Origin: Paenisporosarcina macmurdoensis
GTDB taxonomy: Bacteria; Bacillota; Bacilli; Bacillales_A; Planococcaceae
Assembly (NCBI RefSeq): GCF_042658845.1
Contig: NZ_JBHSRI010000025.1
Location: forward strand, 1 to 64,000
Reading direction: 5' to 3'
DNA: 64,000 nucleotides
Shown here piece after piece: positions 52,672 through 60,465 of this stretch. The notes below the pieces were generated by a model. It saw only the letters and a list, made by a program, of their open reading frames with translations, was not told where the DNA came from and did no database searches. The position numbers were made by a program, and so were the translations under genes. The first letter of the stretch is position 1. Each line of letters starts with the position of its first letter.

Positions 52672-53763
52672 ATGATAAAATTCAAAGACTTACGAAATTC
52701 AGATTTGATACCAGGGGAAATATATGAAGCAGGTCATACAGGGGGCTTTTTTGCTGGTGAAGTAATAAGTAATATATTTAAATTTGATAACTTGAGAGGT
52801 ATTGGTAATCAAGGAGGAATCCGTAGATCAATGATTGAAAACAATCCCTCTCTCAGTAATGAAGAAGCTTTTGTCATTCTATTAGACACAAAAGGAGATC
52901 CTGACTGGCCAAATAAATATAATAATTCAACCAAAATTTTAAAATACTATGGTGATAACAAAGATCCGAAGAAACAATATTTAGATACAAAACAAAGAGG
53001 AAATGAAGCATTTGAAAAATATTATCGCCGAGCATATAGTAAAACGAATGAAAATATTGCTCCCTTCTTTTACTTTGAACGTATAAATGGAAAGGATGTA
53101 CGATTTATTGGAATTGCAGTGCCCTTTGTTGAAGGAACAACGATAGGTGAGGCTTTAAATTTAGATAAGTTTACAAAAAAAGGCGAAGGTGATTACGAAA
53201 ATTATGTAGCTCGTTTTACGATTCTAGAAACTCCTGTACCTCGCCAGTGGCTATACGATTTGAAAATCGCACAAAATAAAAGTGAATATTTTCCTACCGT
53301 TTGGTACAACTTTTTGCAATCAAGAGAATTACCATCCAAAAATAAAAATTATGTGTTAATTCCAGATACAACTAATCATCCTGAAAATACCGGTTATCGT
53401 ATGACTGCATATCGTAAAACACAATCAAAATTTCGCAGTCGACTCTTAGATCGTGAATCTGGATGCCAATTATGCAATCTATCCATCCCTTCATTATTGG
53501 TAGCTAGCCATATCGTACCTTGGGCTATTGCAGATGAATCTCAGAAAGTGAATCTTAATAACGGTCTACTTTTGTGTATCTCACATGATGCTTTATTTGA
53601 TAAATGTTTTATAAGCTTTAATGAAGATGGTCAAATTCTCATATCAGATGAATTACCATCGTCAGAGTTTGAGCGACTTCATATTAATGAACAAATGATT
53701 ATCGATTTACTACCTGAACAAGAACAATTTATGCGGATTCATCGAGCTGCAATCCGAACTTAA
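52672..53763 (+). CDS. HNH endonuclease with possible AspBHI-type reader domain
   Basis: About 363 residues. The N-terminal ~230 residues (KFKDLRNSDLIPGEIYEAGH, GIGNQGGIRRS, VILLDTKGDPDWPNKYN) resemble the DNA-recognition domain of AspBHI-type modification-dependent enzymes. The C-terminal HNH_2 domain has CQLCNLSIPSLLVASHIVPW and NGLLLCISHDALFDK. A second candidate modified-DNA restriction enzyme in the cluster. ATG 52672 follows GAGGTG. Confidence 0.78.
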   Translation: MIKFKDLRNSDLIPGEIYEAGHTGGFFAGEVISNIFKFDNLRGIGNQGGIRRSMIENNPSLSNEEAFVILLDTKGDPDWPNKYNNSTKILKYYGDNKDPKKQYLDTKQRGNEAFEKYYRRAYSKTNENIAPFFYFERINGKDVRFIGIAVPFVEGTTIGEALNLDKFTKKGEGDYENYVARFTILETPVPRQWLYDLKIAQNKSEYFPTVWYNFLQSRELPSKNKNYVLIPDTTNHPENTGYRMTAYRKTQSKFRSRLLDRESGCQLCNLSIPSLLVASHIVPWAIADESQKVNLNNGLLLCISHDALFDKCFISFNEDGQILISDELPSSEFERLHINEQMIIDLLPEQEQFMRIHRAAIRT

Positions 53764-53902
53764 TAACTTAAATAGTACTGTCCCTATGTGTTAAGCTCTT
53801 AATAATTTAACTCTTAGAGTCAATTGATTTCACTTGTAGAGCTGCATAAAAGAATGGGTCGGATTAATTAGTTTTAAATCAAATAATTCTGAGAGAGAGC
53901 TG

Positions 53903-54280
53903 ATGAACATGAAAAGAGATTTATTACTAGCTACTTTGAATTATGGAATTGAACAAGTAGAAATGAGTGATATTTCTATTATGGACTTTGGTGAAGAGCA
54001 GCCAGCAGCAAATTTGCTGAGTCTGGACGAACAGTTACAAAGTCTAAAAGAAATGCGCGATACATTTGTATCCAGTACCACTGCTAAGTTGCTATTGCTG
54101 ATTACTGATTGTACGTTGAATAAAGAAGCGATGCAGAATGCTGCGCCCAATTTAATACAAGAACTAGCTTACGAGTTATTGTTAAAAGAAAATATTGATG
54201 AGAAGAGTGCCGATAGTATATCAGATGCGGTTTTTGTACTGACATCGAGACTAGTTGCAGAAGCTGGTTTTTATAAATAA
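53903..54280 (+). CDS. Uncharacterised helical protein
   Basis: 125 residues (123 if ATG 53909 is used), not recognised; predicted mostly helical: LLSLDEQLQSLKEMRDTF, LIQELAYELLLKENIDEK. No motif or membrane segment. The ribosome site is weak (GAGAGAG). Stands alone after the restriction genes. Confidence 0.55.
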   Translation: MNMKRDLLLATLNYGIEQVEMSDISIMDFGEEQPAANLLSLDEQLQSLKEMRDTFVSSTTAKLLLLITDCTLNKEAMQNAAPNLIQELAYELLLKENIDEKSADSISDAVFVLTSRLVAEAGFYK

Positions 54281-54322
54281 CGAAGAAACTTAAATGCATG
54301 CCCTTCCTAAACGTTTATTTGA

Positions 54323-54472
54323 GGAGGAATTAGAGAGAACTATTACAAATCATTAGATACAAAGCAATTAGAGCTATTAGAAGGAGGATTAAAAATCCTT
54401 AAAGACGGCGGACCATATACATTAAGAAATATAGAGAAAGAATGGATCGAGAGGGCATTGAAAATTTCTTGA
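54323..54472 (+). pseudogene. Short frame without start, related to the radC leader
   Basis: An open frame opens at a GAGGAGG motif without an ATG and reads TKQLELLEGGLKILKDGG, then YTLRNIEKEWIERALKIS and stop. The DNA CAATTAGAGCTATTAGAAGG is almost repeated at 54737-54755 in front of the radC-like gene (NQLELLEGG). It looks like a duplicated or broken small gene. The 54473-54650 interval has nothing that I can name. Confidence 0.4.
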
Positions 54473-54650
54473 AGATTCAAGATGAGACCGTCCCGTGTGT
54501 ATGTTCATTCTCATAACTTGAAGCCGCATTTAAACAAAGTGGAGAGTAGAAAGAAGCCTTTAGGTGAAAATTCAGGTTAATAAATTTAAGGTAATATTTG
54601 TATTAAATGTAAATATAAACTAATATTATAAACATGATACGATTAATATA

Positions 54651-54686
54651 AGCCGTAATTCCATTCGTGGAATTACGGCTTTTTCT
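54651..54686 (+). terminator. Strong hairpin terminator
   Basis: AGCCGTAATTCC (54651-54662) pairs perfectly with GGAATTACGGCT (54669-54680) and TTTT follows. It isolates the radC-like gene from upstream transcription. Confidence 0.85.
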
Positions 54687-54765
54687 ATTTGAGGAGGAGT
54701 AATTTATGAAATGTTACAAAGTGCAACTAGCTAATCAATTGGAGCTACTAGAAGGAGGAATTGAA

Positions 54766-56223
54766 ATGAAGCAACAACCCCGAAAAAGAATTAATATTGT
54801 CAGCGTTAAATTAGTAAAGGAATCGAGCCTACTCTACAAAGAAAGAAACATCCGATCACCACAAGATGCTTACAAGTTGATGAAACACTTTTTAGGGGAC
54901 CTAGATCGTGAAGCTTTCATTGTTATTAATTTGGACGTGAAGAACTCTCCTGTCTCCATTAATATTTGCCACATAGGTAGTCTTAATGCAAGCATCGTTC
55001 ATCCGAGGGAGGTAATGAAGACTGCTATTCTCTCAAATGCTGCTTCAATCATGGTAGGGCATAACCATCGTGTGACATGTTCGTAACTGAAAAGGTTACG
55101 CACGCTGTCTGAAAGTCAAAAGACTGGAAGAGAGTCGTGAACTCTTCACTCGATAGGTAGAATGATAGGGTAACGCCTTGAAATGCCTACTCTGATACTC
55201 CGACATGCGATATCCGAATGTGTATAAAAAATATCGTGTGAAGCTCGGTAAAGTCGGCTGAAGGTTGCCGTAATGCCATTATTTTGGTAATCGAAATCCA
55301 ACCAGAGATGGCTGGTGCAACTGATAGGTCGGGAGTCGTAAAAAGCTTAATATGGTGAGAATGTGGTAACACACTGACGAACTAGCGAATGAAATGTCTG
55401 TGATTGGCGAGCACTTAGAAATGAGTGAGCTTGATGAAAGAGTCAAGCACGTTCCGTGGGCGAGTACCTATGGTGGTTTCGAAAGCTCCATGCACCGTTA
55501 AAGGCGGTGGAGAGGACGTCAGGCAAGAGCTAGCACCTACGTTAAGATATAAAGATAGAGTGAAGGGAACGTGGAAAGCTATCGACATGGAGAGTACACA
55601 CTCGACGAAATGGTAGGAAGGAAAGGATCAATCTATAACTTCCTTTAACGATAGTGAGAGTAGAGGCATGAGCGTTGAAGTTTCTGTAATGGAAATGGAG
55701 CAACAGCCTCAAGTCGAATGTCTATTATTATTTCAACTCAATCAACTCAAGGATTCTCGTAGGATTAAAAAGGTCACGACCCATGATTGGAGCGTGATAG
55801 ACCTTGAAAGAAAATTATAAGAAAATCCCAAGAATGAAAAACACAATATATCTTGATTTCTGAATTTAAATGAAGAACAGTTGAAAAAGCTGAATAATCT
55901 CCGTCTATTAGTTGGAAATGAAGTAATCATGCAAGGGGATAAAAATAATTGGACAGATTGAGGAAAATGAAATAAATAGACAATCGATGGAACGCCGTGT
56001 GCGATGAAAGTTGCACGCACGGTGTGGAGCAGGGGAAAAGGTGGAGATACCTTCAAAGCCTTACCTATTGCTATCGAGCGGCAACAGTTCTCCGTCATCC
56101 GAAGATATTGAGGTAACGAAGCGACTGGTTGAAGCAGGAAAGATCATTGGTATCGAGTTACTCGACCATATTATTGTTGGAGATGACAACTTTGTTTCGC
56201 TTAAAGAGAAGGGATACATCTGA
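54766..56223 (+). CDS. RadC/JAB-domain protein, interrupted by a group II intron
   Basis: Two exons: 54766-55069 and 56075-56223. Joined, they give 453 bases and 150 residues in frame. The JAB metalloprotease-like motif is rebuilt at the junction: MVGHNH from exon 1 and PSGNSSPSSEDIEVT from exon 2 give HNHPSGN, then LLDHIIVGDDNFVSLKEKGYI as in RadC family proteins. The shared codon CCG has its first C in exon 1. ATG 54766 follows GAAGGAGGAA. RadC-like proteins are common on mobile elements; function unsettled. Confidence 0.88.
55070..56074 (+). mobile_element. Group II intron without an intron-encoded protein
   Basis: 1005 bases. The 5' end is GTGTGACATG (GUGYG type). Domain V is at about 55991-56027: AACGCCGTGTGCGAT GAAA GTTGC, with GAAA tetraloop at 56006-56009. 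Domain VI follows, and the 3' end is CCTTACCTATTGCTAT. A hairpin at 55301-55316 (ACCAG/CTGGT) exposes AGATGG, whose GATGG (55307-55311) pairs with the last five exon-1 bases CCATC, as expected for EBS1-IBS1. No reverse transcriptase frame exists; only short frames occur in the domain IV area. Confidence 0.9.
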
Positions 56224-56238
56224 AAGGGGGAAGTAAGA

Positions 56239-56538
56239 ATGGAAGAATTGAATTGGTTTGTTGATACGTTAGAGAATGAGTTTCAAGTAAAAATGGATAG
56301 AAGACAAATAAGTTATGAAGGTAATGAACTTTATCTTGATGAGATCGATGAATCACTCATACCGTCAGAAATGTTTGATAGCCTACCTGAGTCTCTCCTA
56401 TTTGAAACGATGCTTTATGAAGATGATATAAAAACGGAGTGGCTTGGAGTCATTGCATTACATCCGAAAACAAACGAATGGTGCTTACAAGTTATCTTAA
56501 AAGACGGAGTAGTCGTACTCAGGAAAAAAGCAGATTAG
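56239..56538 (+). CDS. Uncharacterised small acidic protein
   Basis: 99 residues, MEELNWFVDTLENEFQVKMD at the start and LGVIALHPKTNEWCLQVILK later. No family recognised. It begins 15 bases after the radC exon 2 stop behind AAAGGGGG, so it is likely co-transcribed and depends on read-through of the intron. Confidence 0.7.
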   Translation: MEELNWFVDTLENEFQVKMDRRQISYEGNELYLDEIDESLIPSEMFDSLPESLLFETMLYEDDIKTEWLGVIALHPKTNEWCLQVILKDGVVVLRKKAD

Positions 56539-56655
56539 GAATGTTTCTATGTTCCGATTGCAACTCATCGTATTTAAAATCTCAAATGAAATAATCAAAT
56601 GGTCTTAGTTATTAAAAGATAGTGCAATTGAAAAATAGAAGGGAAAGGGATATGC

Positions 56656-56871
56656 ATGCTACTAACGAATTTAGCAGTAAAAACATTTGGAGGGAATATT
56701 TTTTGGAAAACAATTGATTCAAAGAGTGGATGGAAGCTACAACAAAACGTTTTTACAGAACATTTTAGGATTCTTGATACAGAAAATGTGCGGCAAGCGT
56801 GGAGTTGGGATTGGATAGTGATAAATACTGCTTTTAGAAAGTTTACCCGTCTCACTTTAATAGAAGGATAA
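56656..56871 (+). CDS. Small conserved hypothetical protein
   Basis: 71 residues: MLLTNLAVKTFGGNIFWKTI then SGWKLQQNVFTEHFRILD. The FGGxIFW...GWKLQQN...HxRILD pattern recalls small proteins that I have seen on Bacillus plasmids and islands; function unknown. ATG 56656 follows AAAGGG. Confidence 0.6.
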   Translation: MLLTNLAVKTFGGNIFWKTIDSKSGWKLQQNVFTEHFRILDTENVRQAWSWDWIVINTAFRKFTRLTLIEG

Positions 56872-56873
56872 AT

Positions 56874-56909
56874 GCCATTCATGTAATTTATCATGAATGG
56901 CTATTTTTC
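56874..56909 (+). terminator. Terminator
   Basis: GCCATTCATG and CATGAATGGC pair perfectly around an eight-base loop; TATTTTT follows. Confidence 0.85.
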
Positions 56910-56972
56910 TATTTAAAGTTATAGAGTTAACATCTTTAAAAATTTCATTAAGAAAGAATTGGAGGCAGTTCC

Positions 56973-57284
56973 ATGTTTGAAGATCAAGTAAGGCGTTTTG
57001 TTACAGATAGAATATATAAAGAGATCCCGCCAAGAATCATCGATCATTTGTGGTGGGTAATAGATGGATTAGTACAGGCAAATGAGGAACTAAGCTGTAT
57101 TCAAATATTTAAATTAAAGGGTGAAGAGGATAGACAAAATATTATTCATCAACAGCTAAACGTTCCGTTCTTTAAAGAATCGACTATCCATATAGTTGAT
57201 GGTGAACCCCTTCCAGAAAGCGTTATCTGGGCAGTTGATACAGGCGAATTTCAGACCCTACTCTTTCCAGAAGAAATGTATTAA
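56973..57284 (+). CDS. DUF960-like protein, copy 1
   Basis: 103 residues. The frame TDRIYKEIPPRIIDHLWWVIDG, a middle LSCIQIFKLKGEED, and the end VIWAVDTGEFQTLLFPEEMY parallel the second copy at 57940. DUF960 proteins were first described in staphylococcal SCC elements near the recombinase genes; function unknown. ATG 56973 follows TTGGAGG. Confidence 0.65.
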   Translation: MFEDQVRRFVTDRIYKEIPPRIIDHLWWVIDGLVQANEELSCIQIFKLKGEEDRQNIIHQQLNVPFFKESTIHIVDGEPLPESVIWAVDTGEFQTLLFPEEMY

Positions 57285-57504
57285 ATCCTTACCAGTAAAT
57301 ACGGAATTCATAGCAAAAAACTCATATGAATAACTTAATGAGTGAGTTAATAACACATATAAAAACTAAGAATAGTCTCTTTAAAAAGCGGGAATTGTTA
57401 TCGTACTAAGGGTTTTAGCCAGTTTTCAATGTATATAGTTCATGATTTTATTTAAAGAATGTCGAGAGTAGAAATTAAGACTACTTGTATGGTGGTGAAA
57501 AAGA

Positions 57505-57582
57505 ATGTGGGTAAAAATTGTTGTTCCAATACTAGTTGCAGTGGCAGTCGAAGTTGTTCGGGAAATCACGAAAGAAAAATAG
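57505..57582 (+). CDS. 25-residue hydrophobic peptide
   Basis: Reads MWVKIVVPILVAVAVEVV then REITKEK and stop. One predicted membrane or amphipathic helix with a charged C-terminal tail. A good ribosome site (GGTGGTG, nine bases upstream) and a terminator immediately after the stop argue that it is real. It could be a type I toxin-like or holin-like peptide; no antisense RNA was identified. Confidence 0.5.
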   Translation: MWVKIVVPILVAVAVEVVREITKEK

Positions 57583-57583
57583 G

Positions 57584-57621
57584 AGTCATGAATGCTAAGA
57601 AAAGCGTTCATGGCTCTTTTT
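57584..57621 (+). terminator. Terminator after the small peptide gene
   Basis: AGTCATGAATGCT (57584-57596) pairs with AGCGTTCATGGCT (57603-57615), followed by CTTTTTT. Confidence 0.8.
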
Positions 57622-57640
57622 TATTTGGAGGCATGCAGGA

Positions 57641-57818
57641 ATGAGTGTACTAAGAGATTTTCAACAAAGGCTCATTGAAGATGGTAAAAGCCCAAAAACG
57701 ATTGAATCGTAATGACGTAAAGCAATTCCAGTTGTATCTTACAGAGAAGGCAGCTGATGACAAACAGCCGCTTTCCGGAAGCCATTGCCTTCGGATTCAA
57801 AAGAAATTCTCAAACTGA
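57641..57818 (+). pseudogene. Tyrosine recombinase N-terminal remnant
   Basis: ATG 57641 reads MSVLRDFQQRLIEDGKSPKTIES then stop; with a frameshift at about 57708 the frame continues NDVKQFQLYLTEKAADDKQPL and stops at 57818. This is the start of the core-binding (SAM-like) domain of an XerC/D or phage-type integrase. The catalytic domain is missing, so it is non-functional. Confidence 0.7.
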
Positions 57819-57939
57819 GGTGAAAGTTAAACTCGATCAGGATGTAAATCTATACCTCTTTCTTGAAGATACTTTAGACCCCTGGACAGAACAGAGGTTA
57901 AGTAATTAATTGTAAAAAGAATGGGAAGGAGTGTTTCAT

Positions 57940-58245
57940 ATGTTTGCCCATAAAACAAAACGCTACATGACAAGAGCAATCGCAGAAGAACTGCACAGTG
58001 AAATCTTAATCCTCCTGTGGCAATTGATTGATAGACAGAAAGAGCAGGAACTCACATTAGATTACCTTCAGGTGTTCGAGCTTTCTGTTAGTGAAGGTCA
58101 ACAAGCCATTACTCATAGACAAGAAATACCTGAAAGAAGGGAAACCTGGATTATTCCTCTAGAAGAAGCGGAACCAATAGCTAGGACGGTCTGGTGTATT
58201 GACAATGACGATGGACAAATGATGTTATTCCCACAAGACTACTAG
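57940..58245 (+). CDS. DUF960-like protein, copy 2
   Basis: 101 residues: KRYMTRAIAEELHSEILILL, then LTLDYLQVFELS, HRQEIPERRETW and VWCIDNDDGQMMLFPQDY. This is closer to DUF960 as I remember it than copy 1. ATG 57940 is eight bases after GGAAGGAG. Function unknown; found with SCC-type elements. Confidence 0.72.
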   Translation: MFAHKTKRYMTRAIAEELHSEILILLWQLIDRQKEQELTLDYLQVFELSVSEGQQAITHRQEIPERRETWIIPLEEAEPIARTVWCIDNDDGQMMLFPQDY

Positions 58246-58256
58246 TGAACAAAAAC

Positions 58257-58291
58257 TGCCCGTTTCCATAAAACTTTGGAACGAGGCAGTG
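58257..58291 (+). terminator. Weak hairpin after DUF960 copy 2
   Basis: ACTGCCCGTTTCCA and TGGAACGAGGCAGT pair with mismatches; no T tract follows. Confidence 0.45.
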
Positions 58292-58364
58292 ATTGTTCGA
58301 TAGTATCCCCAAACTTATCCCTATTTTTTTCACAACCATACATATATAAACATTCATATAAATT

Positions 58365-58401
58365 CATCTACGTAGAGGTAGTTTCTACTTTTACGTAGAT
58401 G
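58365..58401. promoter_or_regulatory. Palindromic operator-like repeat
   Basis: CATCTACGTA (58365-58374) and TACGTAGATG (58392-58401) are perfect 10-bp inverted repeats; inside are GTAG and CTAC, and GATGTAGG follows at 58409. These repeated CTACG/CGTAG motifs lie directly before a ribbon-helix-helix-like gene and are probably bound by its product. Confidence 0.6.
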
Positions 58402-58427
58402 TAAAAACGATGTAGGGGGTCGCACAC

Positions 58428-58871
58428 ATGTATGGTGAGAGAAGAAAGAGAAACATTGATATGTCGAGGTTTGAAAGAAGCGATCAGACATTAAGTATCT
58501 TTAAGGACAAAAATGAAGAGGTAAATGATGAATTCCAAGTAGAGGACGACGAGTACGAATATGAAGAGATTACAGTAGACTTAGAAGAGGAACTAGAAGA
58601 AGAGCTGGAAGAGAAAATAAATGAAGAGCAGTTAGCAAAAGATCCTCAGCAATTATACATTGATGGTAAGCCATTCGTACCTAAACAAAAGAAGAGAAAG
58701 CTATCATTCGAAGAATCTCATATTCGGATAACGACATACTTAAGTGTAGATAATCATTTGATTGTCAGAATGCTGTTGAAACAAAATCAAATAACATCAA
58801 TAACCGCTTTAATAAATGATAGTGTGAAAGCATACTTGCTGAGTGAGTTTTCCGATGATACCAATCAATAA
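58428..58871 (+). CDS. Putative ribbon-helix-helix DNA-binding protein with acidic region
   Basis: 147 residues. Basic N-terminus, an acidic stretch (EEITVDLEEELEEELEEK), then a C-terminal segment RITTYLSVDNHLIVRMLLKQ plus ITSITALINDSVKAYLLSEF that fits the strand-helix-helix of CopG/ParG-type regulators. ATG 58428 follows AGGGGGT. With the upstream palindrome it is likely autoregulated; a plasmid-type partition role is possible but unproven. Confidence 0.65.
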   Translation: MYGERRKRNIDMSRFERSDQTLSIFKDKNEEVNDEFQVEDDEYEYEEITVDLEEELEEELEEKINEEQLAKDPQQLYIDGKPFVPKQKKRKLSFEESHIRITTYLSVDNHLIVRMLLKQNQITSITALINDSVKAYLLSEFSDDTNQ

Positions 58872-58922
58872 TAAATGATATTTACTAATATTAAAAATAA
58901 AACTTGCTATTAGATAATATTA

Positions 58923-58956
58923 ATTGGACTATCCCTATTTAAAGGGATAGTCCAAA
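58923..58956 (+). terminator. Inverted repeat after the RHH-like gene
   Basis: TTGGACTATCCCT and AGGGATAGTCCAA pair perfectly over 13 bp with a six-base loop. No immediate T tract. Confidence 0.7.
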
Positions 58957-59285
58957 AGATTCATTTTTTAGATTAGCAATTAACCTCAGATATTAACCCT
59001 ACAAAGCTTTACGTAAGTACCTCCTCCCGGATAGCTCCAATGGTGACAAAAAAGTGGATTAATTAAGTCTGCTCATTGCTCAATTATCGAATTGAATTAG
59101 TTGAAGTAAATAAACAATCTTTGTAAACTAGCATTATAACTTCATCATATTCATAGTACGGCATGGAACTTCAATCGTTATCTTTATTAGCATGGTTGGA
59201 GTGTTAACGTCCGCTACCCATTGGGAATAAGCGATTACGTTAAAGTCATGAAGACTGAGAACCTACTAGGTAATCGGACCCTCGA

Positions 59286-59370
59286 CACCATTTTCCACAA
59301 AATATTTTCTAATACACAGGGGACAACTTGTGATATTTAGTCAATCATTTTGTGGGAAATGGTGTTTTTT
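59286..59370 (+). other. Long hairpin with T tract in a 600-bp gene-free stretch
   Basis: CACCATTTTCCACAAAAT (59286-59303) pairs with ATTTTGTGGGAAATGGTG (59347-59364), one mismatch over 18 bp, and TTTTTT follows. The interval 58957-59476 otherwise has no credible gene; the hairpin may end a small RNA transcribed across about 59150-59370, or be part of an origin. Confidence 0.45.
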
Positions 59371-59476
59371 GCTTCTATTGGATAATTGATGAGTTGTTGG
59401 AGATAAGAATGAAAGGAGAGTTGGGCAGTCAGATAAAAAGAATCAAATAATTTAATGAGACGAGGGGTTAATGGAA

Positions 59477-59971
59477 ATGAATACACAAAAAAATGCATTA
59501 TACACTGCAATGGATTTCTGGAGTAATGGTTCTTTTAGAGATGATCACTTTGATGGTGAAAATGGATTATATCGTTTATCAGCAAGAATTCCTTTGGATC
59601 CTAAATCAACTGTACCGAGGGTGTTAGAGTATAGCCACTATTTGATTGGAAAGTTATATGAGCTATCAGTAAAGCCTACACGTATGTTCATTCATGACAA
59701 TATGTTTGAAGTTGAATGGAGAGCAATTGGTTACCAAGTAGTTAGTAGTAAAGCACAGTATATGGAGCTAATTCTTCATTTTGCTCATTTTCTTGAAAGA
59801 AATCAATTCGATAACATCGATTTACAACTTGGTTTTCTTTCTGATTGTCCGGTTGGAAGTATTCATGAAATCCCAATGAATGATATTAACTTTTCACCTC
59901 AATTTAACATAGAATGTTTTGGCTCGAAGGGAACGATCGAAGTGATATGTATAAAAAAGGATTTTAAATAA
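59477..59971 (+). CDS. Uncharacterised protein
   Basis: 164 residues, not recognised. MNTQKNALYTAMDFWSNGSF, then FDGENGLYRLSARIPLD and FEVEWRAIGYQVVSSKAQY; no membrane segment or known catalytic motif. Start ATG 59477 is nine bases after GAGGGG; ATG 59471 is too close to it. Confidence 0.65.
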   Translation: MNTQKNALYTAMDFWSNGSFRDDHFDGENGLYRLSARIPLDPKSTVPRVLEYSHYLIGKLYELSVKPTRMFIHDNMFEVEWRAIGYQVVSSKAQYMELILHFAHFLERNQFDNIDLQLGFLSDCPVGSIHEIPMNDINFSPQFNIECFGSKGTIEVICIKKDFK

Positions 59972-60087
59972 AAGGAATTTGATTGCACGAATTCCATATG
60001 AATTAAGTACTAAAGCTAGATAAATTATTCATGCAAAGGTCTTTAGTTGACCTTTGCATCCAAATATTACTTCAAAGGAGGATGAAC

Positions 60088-60465
60088 ATGGCAGCTATGA
60101 CTTATAGAAAAACGCATGATACCAAATATCCTGTTTCATCATTACAGGCAAATAATGCGGAGATTCGGATTCACTCAGATTTAATTGATTCTAACATCAT
60201 GAACCTTCATCAAACTTGTATACAATTTGGTGAACTTGCAGAACTCACTTTGATGAATGTCTCTTTTGAAGTAAATGAACTTGTTATCAAATGCGACTTG
60301 CATTCTAGTAAAGTGAAACTACCTACGGTGAATAACATAGACCTGTTATGGAAGCAGTTAAATCAAGCGATTGTTCAGGCATTTGATGCTCAGGTTATCG
60401 GATTTGCTGAGATAACGATCCATTTCAACGAAACACCAATTGAAGAGGAATACTATTTGAGTTAA
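60088..60465 (+). CDS. Uncharacterised protein
   Basis: 125 residues, not recognised: MAAMTYRKTHDTKYPVSSLQ, AELTLMNVSFEVNELVIKCD, ITIHFNETPIEEEYYLS. Likely alpha/beta and cytoplasmic. ATG 60088 follows AAAGGAGGATG. Second of two unknown genes placed before the helicase gene. Confidence 0.65.
   Translation: MAAMTYRKTHDTKYPVSSLQANNAEIRIHSDLIDSNIMNLHQTCIQFGELAELTLMNVSFEVNELVIKCDLHSSKVKLPTVNNIDLLWKQLNQAIVQAFDAQVIGFAEITIHFNETPIEEEYYLS

Noticed and set aside
55425..55616. 63-codon frame inside the intron
   Set aside because: It falls in structured ribozyme RNA (domains I-III) and shows no RT or maturase similarity.
57459..57644. 61-codon Cys-rich frame
   Set aside because: It overlaps the better supported 25-residue peptide and runs through its terminator; the Cys/Ser pattern is a by-product of the other frame.
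57820..57909. 29-codon frame starting GTG 57820
   Set aside because: No convincing ribosome site and no recognisable sequence; probably part of the decayed integrase region.
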